The translations under genes were made by a program, and so were the position numbers. A stretch of DNA of 64,000 nt from Hormiphora californensis (Eukaryota > Ctenophora > Tentaculata > Cydippida > Pleurobrachiidae): NCBI GenBank assembly GCA_020137815.1, contig CM035352.1:3355131-3419130 (forward strand), given 5' to 3'. Position 1 is the first letter of the stretch. Each line of letters opens with the position of its first letter. The notes beneath the pieces are model-generated. The model was given only the letters and a program-made list of their open reading frames with translations. It did no database searches and was not told the origin of the DNA. Shown piece by piece: positions 24,480 to 34,922 of the stretch.

Positions 24480-24585
24480 AATCGTGAGCCCGTTAAATCA
24501 GGGAGCCCAGTGAATCAGGGTCAAATACTGTTAATTTCCTATATATGGGGGCGGGGGAGGTTATATCAGGGTCCGACTGCATTAC
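24480..24585. mobile_element. Partial pogo-like MITE
   Basis: Shares TCAAATACTGTTAATTTCCTAT and the end GGGTCCGACTGCA with the copies at 4221-4386 and 43633-43808. The 5' terminal repeat is lost or mutated. Confidence 0.6.
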
Positions 24586-24597
24586 TCTTTGTTGATT

Positions 24598-24968
24598 AAA
24601 GTGAGAGTGGACCGACACAGAATTGGACAATGTTGTTGTAGGAAGTAGAGATTATTTCTCTGATCATTTTGCTCTTTTCCCGCTTAGAATTGGTCCCTCC
24701 ATCACTGAGATACTTTTGTTATGTTGGGAGCATGACGTCACGCACCTATCTCTGTATTTTCTCTGTAGGCAGTACATCGAGCATGTCCGGGCGTGCACAC
24801 ATACAGAATACAAGAGATAGATGCGTGACGTCATGCTCCCAACATAACAAAAGTATCTCAGTGATGGAGGGGCCAATTCTAAGCGGGAAAAAAGCAAAAT
24901 GCTCAGAGAAATAATCTCTACTACCTACAACAACATTGTCCAATTCTGTGTCGGTCCACTCTCACTTT
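24598..24968. mobile_element. Fold-back MITE with about 150-base arms
   Basis: Arms AAAGTGAGAGTGGACCGACACAG... and complement, with few differences. The centre around 24765-24800 (GGCAGTACATCGAGCATGTC) is unpaired. CGTGACGTCATGC motifs (CRE-like TGACGTCA) lie in each arm. Four open frames in the region are arm shadows. Confidence 0.85.
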
Positions 24969-25035
24969 AACTCCCCGTTCATCCACTAAGTTTTGTGAGA
25001 AAATATAATAAGTAACTAACTCGATCCATACTAAG

Positions 25036-25310
25036 GGTCACCACACACCAAAGTTAAAATTAAAATTAAAATTTTGATTTTAAACCCGCACACACCAGCG
25101 GCCGTTAAAATTTCTCTCCCCATTCTAAAAGTAACAATCTCACGCACGATTTTGACGGTCGCGTTGGATGACAAAATTTTAACACGCCGTTAAAATCGTG
25201 CGCGAGATTGTTACTTTTAGAATGGGGGAGAGAAATTTTAACGGCCGCTGGTGTGTGCGGGTTTAAAATCAAAATTTTAATTTTAATTTTAACTTTGGTG
25301 TGTGGTGACC
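25036..25310. mobile_element. Palindromic MITE, 275 bases
   Basis: GGTCACCACACACCAAAGTTAAAATT is matched exactly by the other end. Arms of about 120 bases include AAAATTTCTCTCCCCATTCTAAAAG. The loop is near 25155-25185. Confidence 0.85.
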
Positions 25311-25690
25311 CCAACTTCTTGAAGAGAAGATTGTGAGTTGGTGATTCAGCATAGAGAGATACAAGAGAGAACTGTGAGTCCTCGGGGCACGAGAGGGTGT
25401 ATCCAAACATGTATTCAACATTCTCCTTTAATTCACGGATCTGTAAATAGAGTATTTAGGGTGTTTAGGGTGCAGTGTTCGTGGTGTTCAGGGTGTTTAG
25501 AGTGTTCAGGGTGCAGTGTTCATGGTGTTCTATAGTGGGTATATTATTATAGTACATGCCCGTGTCGTATTCAGTTCACAGTTACGCTTTACTTCAACGG
25601 GTTTTCTAGTTTAATAAAAATTAGTATTTGGGTGGCGCGCGCTATACGTTAACATGTGATAAACGCGCAAAACAATTCCGCGCACGACTT
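25311..25690. other. Short repeats, no gene
   Basis: A GTGTTCAGGGTG-type degenerate tandem run lies at 25455-25535. No gene was seen. Confidence 0.4.
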
Positions 25691-25905
25691 TGGGGGGTGA
25701 ACAGTTGAAAAAAAATGGAGTATACAGGGACACGGTGTTTAATTGTCCTACACTGACTGTACACCGCGCGGCCTCACGTAGCCGCACGTAGCCGCACGTA
25801 GCCGCACGTAGCCGCACGTAGCCGCACGTAGCCGCACGTAGCCGCACGTAGCCGCACCGGGCCTTCGGCCCGGTGCGAAGAGGAGGGTCTCATATGAGAC
25901 AAGTG
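25691..25905. repeat. 10-base minisatellite inside a dispersed repeat
   Basis: GCCGCACGTA is repeated about eight times at 25771-25855, then a perfect hairpin CGCACCGGGCC-TTC-GGCCCGGTGCG (25852-25876) and the palindrome GTCTCATATGAGAC. The flanks (CACTGACTGTACA on one side, GAAGAGGA and GTCTCATAT on the other) match, in opposite orientation, a single short sequence at 40405-40470 that has no array. So this is an expanded copy of a dispersed repeat. Confidence 0.7.
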
Positions 25906-26100
25906 TTTAAAGTTCTGTTTTAAGGTGCATTTTCAGTATGCACTAAAATGGCTCTTGAAAATAGGTCGCGACTCTCTGATCAATCACTTTATAAAATGGC
26001 CCTTACCACCAAGGCACCAAACCCTTGTTGTGTCATAACCGTTTTGGCTAATTCGAAGTTTATCTTCTAGAAACAAGGAAATTTCAAGCCCTAAAGTCCT

Positions 26101-26221
26101 TAGTCCGTTTCAAGCGACTTGACCCGTAATTCTTGGAATTTGGTGCATTGCGTGTGTATTTACAAAGGGGAAATCCTGAATTTCCAGGAATCTCAGGTCA
26201 AGTCGTTTGAAACGCACTTTA
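26101..26221. mobile_element. Third copy of the 121-base MITE
   Basis: Nearly identical to 23499-23619 over its full length (AGTCCGTTTCAAGCGACTTG to CGTTTGAAACGCACTT). Confidence 0.85.
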
Positions 26222-26453
26222 GAAATTAGACCCTCCATTAAATTCGTTTGCCGAACAAGGCAAACCCCGATCGGCCAAGTTGACCGGGCCAACCTGAACC
26301 CCAGCCACAACCCTCACATTGGGGTCGCTCCATCGCAGTTGGATCACTCATATCCTAGGTCATTGATATCTCCCGTTGACTTCTTTGTTTCCCTTCCAAC
26401 ATCCCATATTTTGTGATAAATAAACAAATACTTACCATCATGTTTTAGTGTAC

Positions 26454-27167
26454 ATGGAACCCGAACCACCACCCTACAACGAATGTGTTATTGGAATTGA
26501 ACCAAGCGGGTACACTCCCTCAGCCCCGCCGGCTAAACCTGGTCCTTCGAGTGTTACACCGGGCGGTCTAAGGCTCGATAAAGCATACAAGCAAGGAGAC
26601 CGACTGACTATTGATTTCGAGAAACATGCCTGTTGTCCATGGGACACGGCCGTCGGCTTGGATCCGGGATGTAGATCGTATGTGCCACAGGAGCTTGCTG
26701 AAAAAGGGATAACCCAATCACAATGGGAGGATTGGTGTGATGATTTAATGAAGGTTCAACGGAAGTCCCCATCTATCGGAGGATGTTTGTGTATATTTTG
26801 CTTCCCCGGGCTGCTAATCCAATCCGTGCTGTGTGCAACGTTCTGCCCTACCTCCGGAAACCACTGTTTTAAATGGTTACCATGTTGCTATGGTGACTGG
26901 CATTATGAAATCGGGGAGTGGCAGAGAAAGGTAAACGAAACCCTGAACCCATTGGATATGCACGCCAAGCTGAAAACTTTCAAACCCCACAACAGAGCAC
27001 CACAGTCGCTTAACAAATCCCAAAGGGTTGCTGGAAAAGATCACAACTATGAGATGGGTATGTTGATTATCGCCCTAAACGCCACTGAAGCCAGGAAGTT
27101 GATGCAGGAACCGTGGGATAATGGGGTGAATGATGGGTGTACCTCAGGTATCGGCAGAATGTTGTAA
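26454..27167 (+). CDS. Cys-rich predicted protein, function unknown
   Basis: About 237 residues from ATG 26454. A TTTTAG acceptor-like site at 26443-26448 suggests a 5' untranslated exon upstream. The N-terminus is Pro-rich (EPPPYNE, GYTPSAPPAKPGP), a pattern common in cytosolic tails. The middle (about 105-160) is Cys-rich and hydrophobic: GGCLCIFCFPGLLIQSVLCA, then CCYGDWHYEIGEWQRKVNETLN, with many cysteines that could be palmitoylated. A C-terminal LIIALNATEARKLMQEPW helix follows. I do not firmly recognise it. The order 'acidic helix, GGCL hydrophobic Cys patch, helix with W-x-x-x-x-N' loosely recalls Golgin A7/ERF4-type acyltransferase partners, but this is weak. Composition and length look like a real gene. 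Confidence 0.6.
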   Translation: MEPEPPPYNECVIGIEPSGYTPSAPPAKPGPSSVTPGGLRLDKAYKQGDRLTIDFEKHACCPWDTAVGLDPGCRSYVPQELAEKGITQSQWEDWCDDLMKVQRKSPSIGGCLCIFCFPGLLIQSVLCATFCPTSGNHCFKWLPCCYGDWHYEIGEWQRKVNETLNPLDMHAKLKTFKPHNRAPQSLNKSQRVAGKDHNYEMGMLIIALNATEARKLMQEPWDNGVNDGCTSGIGRML

Positions 27168-27243
27168 AATAGAACGGCATAATGTTGTAAAATAGAACAG
27201 TATAATGGTGTAAAATAGAACGGCATAATGGTGTAAAATGGAA
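27158..27243 (+). repeat. 23-base tandem repeat over a stop codon
   Basis: Four copies of AATGTTGTAAAATAGAACGGCAT with small changes. The first copy contains the last codons and stop (TAA) of the preceding gene. Confidence 0.85.
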
Positions 27244-27361
27244 CGAGAGACTCCAAACTACAAAACGTTTTACTAAACTATGTTATAGAATTTAGATTTT
27301 TCTTTTTCGTGCCAGATAGTTTTTAGATGATATATCTGTATATTTTGTTAAAGATAAAATG

Positions 27362-28395
27362 TTATTAAGAGACCTAAGATAGTCTCTGTTGGTTTTTGAA
27401 TAGACGCGTTTATTTTTACCAGCATTTTTTCAATATATGTACAAGGTGGGCCACGGATTGTTGGTCATGGTTAGCGAGGTGGTGCGTCAAAACGGTGATA
27501 GTTCTGAGAATAAAAATTATGGGAGCACTCTGGATCAATTCCTTGGTAACTTTTTCCATAATTTTTTGTCAAAAATTCGAAAATTCATTTTTCATTCCTT
27601 CATTCATTTCTCGTTCATTCATGATGTGAGCATCCTAATTTTCCATCATTATGCTATTCTTCTTTGGCTGTAATTTCTCTTTCCAATGAGCACCATAAAA
27701 ATGAAATTGAAGCACCAGGTCACACAGCAGTTGAGAAAATGTTCATGCATGATTTTGGCTCTTTTTGCGACTTTCAAACAGCTGTATCACGGCTACCTTT
27801 CGTTCAATCTTCTTAAAACTTTGGGAAAACATTGGATAAGCAAAGATCTTCACTCACAAGAAAAATCAAGGCCAAAGGTTATTAAGAGACCTAAGATAGT
27901 CTCTGTTGGTTTTTGAATAGACGCGTTTATTTTTACCAGCATTTTTTCAATATATGTACAAGGTGGGCCACGGATTGTTGGTCATGGTTAGCGAGGTGGT
28001 GCGTCAAAACGGTGATAGTTCTGAGAATAAAAATTATGGGAGCACTCTGGATCAATTCCTTGGTAACTTTTTCCATAATTTTTTGTCAAAAATTCGAAAA
28101 TTCATTTTTCATTCCTTCATTCATTTCTCGTTCATTCATGATGTGAGCATCCTAATTTTCCATCATTATGCTATTCTTCTTTGGCTGTAATTTCTCTTTC
28201 CAATGAGCACCATAAAAATGAAATTGAAGCACCAGGTCACACAGCAGTTGAGAAAATGTTCATGCATGATTTTGGCTCTTTTTGCGACTTTCAAACAGCT
28301 GTATCACGGCTACCTTTCGTTCAATCTTCTTAAAACTTTGGGAAAACATTGGATAAGCAAAGATCTTCACTCACAAGAAAAATCAAGGCCAAAGG
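27362..28395 (+). repeat. Two tandem 517-base direct repeats
   Basis: 27362-27878 and 27879-28395 are essentially identical, starting TTATTAAGAGACCTAAGATA and ending AAAATCAAGGCCAAAGG. The paired short open frames are repeated because of this, not because of gene duplication. Confidence 0.95.
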
Positions 28396-30213
28396 TCAAA
28401 GTTCATTTTTCATTTTTGTTAGTTCATTCCGTTCATTCAGGAACCAACATCCCTAAAGTGATGAAAAGGTGTGGGTTTTGTTTGGCTCATGTCATGCAAT
28501 GACAGAGAGGTGTAATAGCGTGTTTCAAGGCTATTTTGTGGGTGTCCATGTGATCATGATGATATCTGACACCTTTTCTGAGCCATAATTAAGGGATTTT
28601 CTCAAATTCAAGCATGTAACTTGGTTTTTCTGCGATTAGCACCGTGCAACAACGTTATGAGATCTCACAACAACTCAAAAATGATGATTAGCTCAATGAA
28701 ATCTGTTGATTTATGATCAAAATTGTTCGTTTCGTTCAATTTGACATCGGTTTTAATCTTTTCAATCATAAATCAACTTATTTCATTGAGCTAATAATCA
28801 TTTTTGAGGTGCTATGAGATCTCATAACATTCTTGCACGGTATTAATTGCAGAAAAACCAAGTTACATGCTTGAATTTGAGAAAATCCCTTAATTATGGC
28901 TCTGAAAAGGTGTCAGATATCATTATGATCACATAGACACCCACAAAATAGCCTTGAAACACGCTATTACACCTCTCTGTCATTGCATGACATGAGCCAA
29001 ACAAAACCCACACCTTTTCATCACTTTAGGGATGTTGGTTCCTGAATGAACGGAATGAACTAACAAAAATGAAAAATGAACTTTGACCTTTGGCCTTGAT
29101 TTTTCTTGTGAGTGAAGATCTTTGCTTATCCAATGTTTTCCCAAAGTTTTAAGAAGATTGAACGAAAGGTAGCCGTGATACAGCTGTTTGAAAGTCGCAA
29201 AAAGAGCCAAAATCATGCATGAACATTTTCTCAACTGCTGTGTGACCTGGTGCTTCAATTTCATTTTTATGGTGCTCATTGGAAAGAGAAATTACAGCCA
29301 AATGAAGTATGAACGTTTGTAGACTGGCGCGTTATGAAGTTGGCTGTTCCCAGCGCGAGCTGGGGACAGCCAACTGGAGTTTAATCGCCCGGCAGGGCGA
29401 TTAAACTGGTTTAAATCCCGACGCCGATCCCGAGGCGCCAGCCGAGGGTGAGGGGGAGGTGATTTAAACCTATAACGCGATAGGCTAACAAACGTTCATA
29501 TTTTATGAAACCCGATAGTAATTACACACAAATAAGAGACACAACACAAGGTGAAACACACTAGAACTGCTGGCAAATAGTCAACAGACACCCTGAAAAT
29601 GTGTGTAGACTTAGTGTCTACTGTTCCTAACATGTTTGAGAAAGAGAGAGAAAGATTAGGGGCAATACACACTGTCAGAGGTAGTGAACAGTAAAAGAGA
29701 CAATGAGAGAGAGAGAAATGAATGGAATGTGATTCTTTTCACTCCTTATGAGAGAGATAACATTGAAACGTGTTGCAGACATGTTTCCCCTTTCTTTTGT
29801 TGACAGAACTGTGTGTTTACACACATTTTCAATTTTACACGCATGTTATTCAAATGAAGAGAAACGCGTGAAAAAGGGCACTGGCCTGATAAATCGCGAG
29901 CAGGGTGTTAAATCCCCCAGCTAGCAGTTATCATGAGCGCGCAAAATCTTCAAACGACTGATAAATCAACTATCGGGTTTCATAGAAGAATAGCATAATG
30001 ATGGAAAATTAGGATGCTCACATCATGAATGAACGAGAAATGAATGAAGGAATGAAAAATGAATTTTCGAATTTTTGACAAAAAATTATGGAAAAAGTTA
30101 CCAAGGAATTGATCCAGAGTGCTCCCATAATTTTTATTCTCAGAACTATCACCGTTTTGACGCACCACCTCGCTAACCATGACCAACAATCCGTGGCCCA
30201 CCTTGTACATGAT
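27950..30213. mobile_element. Large fold-back element with interrupted right arm
   Basis: The left arm, about 27954-28735, is mirrored by 28740-29301 and 29985-30213. The centre lies around 28720-28750. The right arm is split by an insertion at 29302-29984. The arms differ by scattered substitutions. The outer ends are ATGTACAAGGTGGGCC and complement. The 99- and 78-residue frames appear on both strands and are repeat artefacts; no transposase is seen, so the element is non-autonomous. Confidence 0.85.
29308..29985. mobile_element. Multi-hairpin ('cloverleaf') element 1
   Basis: The left part, 29308-29499, has an outer imperfect 28-base stem (TATGAACGTTTGT... against ...ACAAACGTTCATA). This encloses three hairpins: AGTTGGCTGTTCCCAGC/GCGA loop (17 pairs), AGTTTAATCGCCC/GGCA loop (13 pairs) and GGTTTAAATC...GATTTAAACC (10 pairs, large loop). 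It is followed by a segment of about 480 bases bounded by TATGAAACCCGATAGT (29502) and its exact complement (to 29985). The element sits inside the right arm of the larger fold-back. No coding frame. Confidence 0.7.
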
Positions 30214-30738
30214 GCAACTTAGTTATTAGTTTTTCTTTAAATTATCTTGTTTGATCTCAAAGACGTGTTAACATGACAATAGAAGAAGAAAGTCGGATAA
30301 TGTTAACATGCACGGCAATGGTCCAACAATGAAGAGTGCAAGCACAGTAGGAAACTAATGTCTGTCCGTCTGTCTGTTCAGTGTTCCATCTCTCCTCCTC
30401 CACTGACCACAGTGTATCTGTTCGGCCGTTAGACTAGGTACTTCTCAACATCAGATTGATAAACCAATGCCATCAATGATTGTGTATCTGCTAAAACCAT
30501 ATTACATTCTACTAAAACATTTCATGTATGTTTAATGTATACTGATAGTACTGATACACAAACACGTACACACACATGACACATGCCTCAAGAAACTTGT
30601 ATTGTTATTGTTTGTGAGACTCTAGGATAGACGTGAAGTTCAAGTGTATCTGTGTAGTGTGTAAGTCGTGGACCACTGTCTGGTTATGTCTGTAGAATAC
30701 ACTTGCATTCTATTTGATATGTTCCCAGTGTGTCGGTT
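30214..30738. other. Gene-free interval
   Basis: AT-rich, with no open frame of note. Confidence 0.4.
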
Positions 30739-31377
30739 ATATAGTACATAACTCCCTCCCGCGCGGGCAGATAATCAATAGACGCACTGCAGAGCAGTGC
30801 GTCTATTGAGCTGTAATGCACGGGTCCCGAAGGCCGAAGGGACCGTGCGTTACAGCCCTGTAAATCCCGAGCGTCAGCGAGGGGTTTACAGGTATATCTG
30901 CACGCAAGGGAGGGAGTTGTGTTCTATAGACCCCGCTGGCGGGCACCTAGAAGCAAAACAAGCACAATTTACGTGGTTCTCAAACAGAGAGCTCACACAA
31001 AACGGGTCAAATAGTTGGAAATGAAGCTACAAAGTGCCTCTCTACATTCCTACACACTCGTACCAATCGTTTTAACAAATCAAAAGGGTGGAATGCAGAG
31101 AGAGATAACAGTTAATTGTGGGTCAAGAGGAACAGTTGCCAACAGACTGGCGGGCGCCAAATCTAGACAGAGAGCTTAGTTGGTTGTACACACACTCCCT
31201 CTTGTGTTGTCATGTCATTTTATCGTGTTTCCAGTGATTCTTTGTGATCTTTACACAAATCTGTCAGAGGGCGTGCGTCTATCGAGACACAAACTCACGG
31301 CAGTGCACGGCGCAATAGACCAGTGCAAATTGTTCGCGCGGGGCGGGCGTCTATTTGAGCCAGCGGGGTCTATACAC
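30739..31377. mobile_element. Multi-hairpin ('cloverleaf') element 2
   Basis: Same layout as 29308-29985 but different sequence. An outer stem of about 34 bases (TATAGTACATAACTCCCTCC... against ...GGGAGGGAGTTGTGTTCTATA) encloses three hairpins: TCAATAGACGCACTGC/AGA loop (16 pairs), GCTGTAATGCACGG.. (about 18 pairs) and CCTGTAAATCCC.. (12 pairs). A segment of about 450 bases follows, bounded by TATAGACCCCGCTGGC (30925) and its exact complement ending at about 31376. The right end carries echoes of hairpin 1 (GTGCGTCTAT, GGCGTCTATTTGAG). No gene. Confidence 0.7.
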
Positions 31378-32729
31378 ATGTAGTCTCACATAATCAGGAA
31401 GTCCTCATGGCTCATACACCGCTATACATGATGCAGGGGGCGGGGTCTCTTGTGTACAATTATTGTTTGTACATAGTTTATTGGTTCCTGGTACATTGTG
31501 GAGATATAACGGTCTTTGTGTAATGTATACAAAGGCCAAAAGGAGGATGGGGGGTTGAGTGCCCAATTTGAATACTAATAACTACATTCATAAGGCACAA
31601 GTTCTCATGTTTGAGGTCGATGTGAAGTGTGTAAAAGTAGGAGTATTGTACATAGTGAGAGCATTGTATAGTTCTGCCTGTCTATGTTTAGAGAATGTAT
31701 GTTATGGAGACTGGAGTCTTCAGCTACTTTACGAAATCTCTCAATGATACGATAAGTGGTAACCATAGCAACCGGCTAATAACAATGCCACAAGCATTAT
31801 GGGATAGTTATTCTTATAACTCTATCAAACACCCTCACTCAGGACTTTTAATCCCATCCCCATGGCCCCACCATACCTCGACCCTCTCTTTAGGATAGAG
31901 GTGGGGTTGTCACATCAAAGGCTGATGGTATATTCCAGTTTGTAACTACGGCGTCAGTCCTCACGAAATCAACTTCAACGTAGCGCGCGAGTACCTCTGC
32001 CAGTACTCAGATGCGCTAACGATCTGATCTTGACAGTAACGCGCAGAAAATTCAACTGTAAATTGCCTCGCGGCGGTCGCGGTTTTACAATCACGCCGCG
32101 CGAGCGACGACCGACATTGCAACGTCACTCAGTTTTTCTTTCTTTCGTGAAAGGCAGTGGGCATGTGACATGTCTCGCTTTCGGCTTCCCGCTTCTGTTA
32201 CATTAAATCTGTTTACAATAATTCTGTTACAACCTAAGAGGGCGTAGAAGTATCCTCGAGACTTAGGTTTGAAGGAAAAGCGGAGTATCAATAATCTTCA
32301 GGCCTCACTTTTGCGGTGGCTGTCACCAAAAACGGGGTCCGGCGAGACCAGACAGGTGGCGGGCCGTTACAATTACCAATTTGATATGCTGTTGGAAAGC
32401 TAAAAGGCGGGCAGGGTGAAAATTAGCGTTGGGTGGAGACAAGTCTAGGGTGTGGGGATCAATGCTTATCAGAAAAAAAAAACGTTTTGGGATGGCTGTC
32501 TAATGTAATGATTAAAAGTTTGAACTGTTCTTACGACTTAATTACACGAACGAATGATTAAATACTGAAAAACGATACTAGTATTTGCGTCATTGTGCCG
32601 ACACCTGTCGGATTGGGTATAACATAAAAGCTGGTGTAAAATTTTAAACTTTACAATTCAACTTATTGTTCACATTTTTCAAGTTTCCACTTTTAACTAA
32701 CAAATCTAACTACTAGATGGTTCGATAAC
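31378..32729. other. Intergenic, no gene seen
   Basis: Upstream of the metallophosphoesterase gene. A GC-rich block is at 32060-32110. No convincing coding frame or RNA gene was found. Confidence 0.4.
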
Positions 32730-34604
32730 ATGCAACTAAAATGGGTCGTGTTGGTGGTGGTAGTGGGAATTCTTGCCGTGAAATTTCACCGATATGGAGA
32801 TCACATTGTTCTACCTACTGCAACCACCGGTGATAATGACTCATTTAATTTTACCGTCCTCGGCACAAACGATTTACACAGCACATTCCGTGGGCTCGGA
32901 TTGGTCAGCTACCCTGACAGTATAAAGGGTGGATACAGCAGACTTGTCCATCTCATTCGTACTACTCGGTAATGAATCTTTGTTTGTTTTACTAATTGTA
33001 CTTTCGCCGAAATCGCAACTTTCATAGAAATGATTCATTACCTCAGTATCATGGTCGAGATTTAATTATATTACTTTTTACCAGGAAAACACTAGAGGAA
33101 GCTGGAGAGCTAGTTCTAACAGTCGATGCTGGTGATTGGTATTCTGGGAGTTTGTTTGATAACATTGCCGCCGATCCCCGGACTCCCTCCATCCCTCAAC
33201 TTGAATTCTTCGCTGCTGCTCGTTATGATGCCATAATATTCGGGAATCATGATTTCGATCGTTATGAAAGTGCCCTGTTTACCATGCTCCAAAAAGCTGA
33301 ATCCCTTCACCTTGATCTCACAGTTTTAACATCAAACTTGTTACCCCTGCCCGATGGCAGCAAATTCGCTCAGTTCCAATCCGAGAACTCTCATGTTCAA
33401 TTCAAGAAATACATTATAAAGGAGTCAAGGCATGGGCGGCGTGTTGGCGTGCTGGGATATATCACACCTGACGCTCTCTTTGTCTCCAATGACTACAGAG
33501 ATCATCTTCAGTTTGTCGGAATGGGACCAGCTGGCCAGGACTACGCTTCTGTAGTGGAGTTAGCGGACAAACAGAGCACTGAATTAAAAGAGGAGCTAGG
33601 GTGTGATGTTGTGGTGGTTATCATTCATGGTGGGAGGAAGGATTTTGAGGATGCTGGTATGTTGGCCCTGGGTAATGTTGATGTGGTAATGGGAGGACAC
33701 ACCCACGAGTCCTATCTCCACTACCGAGGGCGGGGCCATCTCTGGGCAGTGTGGCTACTCTGGGATGCTGCTCTCTGCACTACAGATCGGCTACTCAAAC
33801 CACGTTTATTGGAGAGGTCCTCTTGTGGATCAGGGGTCGGCTGATCCTCCTCACTGTATTCCAGTGTCATGCTGGGACAGCCGTGGAGGATGGTGAGTTT
33901 AGGGGTAAAGTTGAACATTGGCAGAGTGAGATCCAGGATCTGCTGTCCATTCAGCCAGATAGGGTTGTATTCAGGGGTAATTTGATGGCGCTTTTCAACC
34001 CATCCTGGTCTCGCCAGGACATGTCCACAGAGTTTGCAACCATGCTCCTACAACAGTACAACAAAATAAAATCACCAGATGAACAAGCAATGTTGTTTCT
34101 CTGGAACAAAGAGTTTTTGAAAACTGATTTTTTAACTCATCGTCCGGAGGATGTTATTTTGACACACGGAGATGCAGTATAATTTGATATTCTTTAGCGG
34201 GACAAAAGAGACCTACACTTTTTACATGAACAAACACTGATGTTTATAAGATTCTACAAGGAACCTTCGTAATGACAGCCCTTGTGAGCCCTCTAATCAC
34301 CCTAACAGCGGGTGGGTTGAGCTACGATCAATCCTGGATCGGCCCCGTTCCCATTATTTCTAATATTTCAACCTGGGACGGAATACCGTATACAGAGTGG
34401 CCGGAGAGAGTGAAAGTGGTGGCAAACTCAATTAGTGCACCATACTTCTGGAAAATTGATACTATGACTCGGGGAGTTTTTAGTAACTTTGCGACGGATC
34501 GTCATGGTAGCGCGTTATCTTTAGAGGATGCACGTGCACCTGATGATCCGAATGAAATGGAATTGTTTCTTAGCTACTTATCACAAAATACACAGCCCCT
34601 TTAA
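32730..34604 (+). CDS. 5'-nucleotidase/UshA-like metallophosphoesterase, frame disturbed
   Basis: Likely secreted or membrane-anchored phosphoesterase acting on nucleotides or other phosphoesters. Exon 1 (32730-32968) begins with a hydrophobic signal/anchor (WVVLVVVVGILAV) and has the first metal motif GTNDLHS. Exon 2 starts at 33085 (TTACCAG acceptor; phase fits) and carries the metal motifs DAGDWYSGSLF, GNHDFD, VVVVIIHGG and MGGHTHE in family order. After HTHESYLHYRG (about 33735) the downstream family-like sequence continues in a different frame, and again switches near 33865, then runs to a stop at 34182. A further exon-like frame (34260-34604) follows an AG. The two switches may be tiny introns, assembly errors or real damage. 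The N-terminal catalytic half is clear; the C-terminal half is uncertain. Confidence 0.7.
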
Positions 34605-34922
34605 ATATATTATTTAGTTGGTGGTATATTGAAACAAAAGTTCTCTGCTGTTATTAAAATGACTGACTCACTTTCGACTTTGGGCCTAGAATTATAGCAA
34701 ATATGTAATAGATTTATCGAATCAGTTTTAAAATGAGATTATGTTTATGACAAGATAAATCACTTAAATGTTCATATTTTATCTATCTATTTTCTATGTC
34801 TATTTGTTTATCTAAGATTATTTGCTTGATTCTGTGTGAAGCTCATTGTTTAAAAAAAACAAAATTTAAGCCCCAAATCGTTAACTCTCTCCTCCTTCCA
34901 GATTTTATAACCAGTTCATTTT

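Noticed and set aside
25771-25855. Possible CRISPR-like array
   Set aside because: Contiguous 10-base repeats without spacers in a eukaryotic context; a minisatellite.
29325-29470. tRNA gene in the cloverleaf-like head
   Set aside because: Stems are too long (10-17 pairs), no A/B-box promoter or anticodon-loop layout; only the topology is tRNA-like.
27396-30210. Repeated 77-, 78- and 99-residue frames on both strands as a gene family
   Set aside because: They are copies made by the tandem and inverted repeats of a fold-back element, with no domain.
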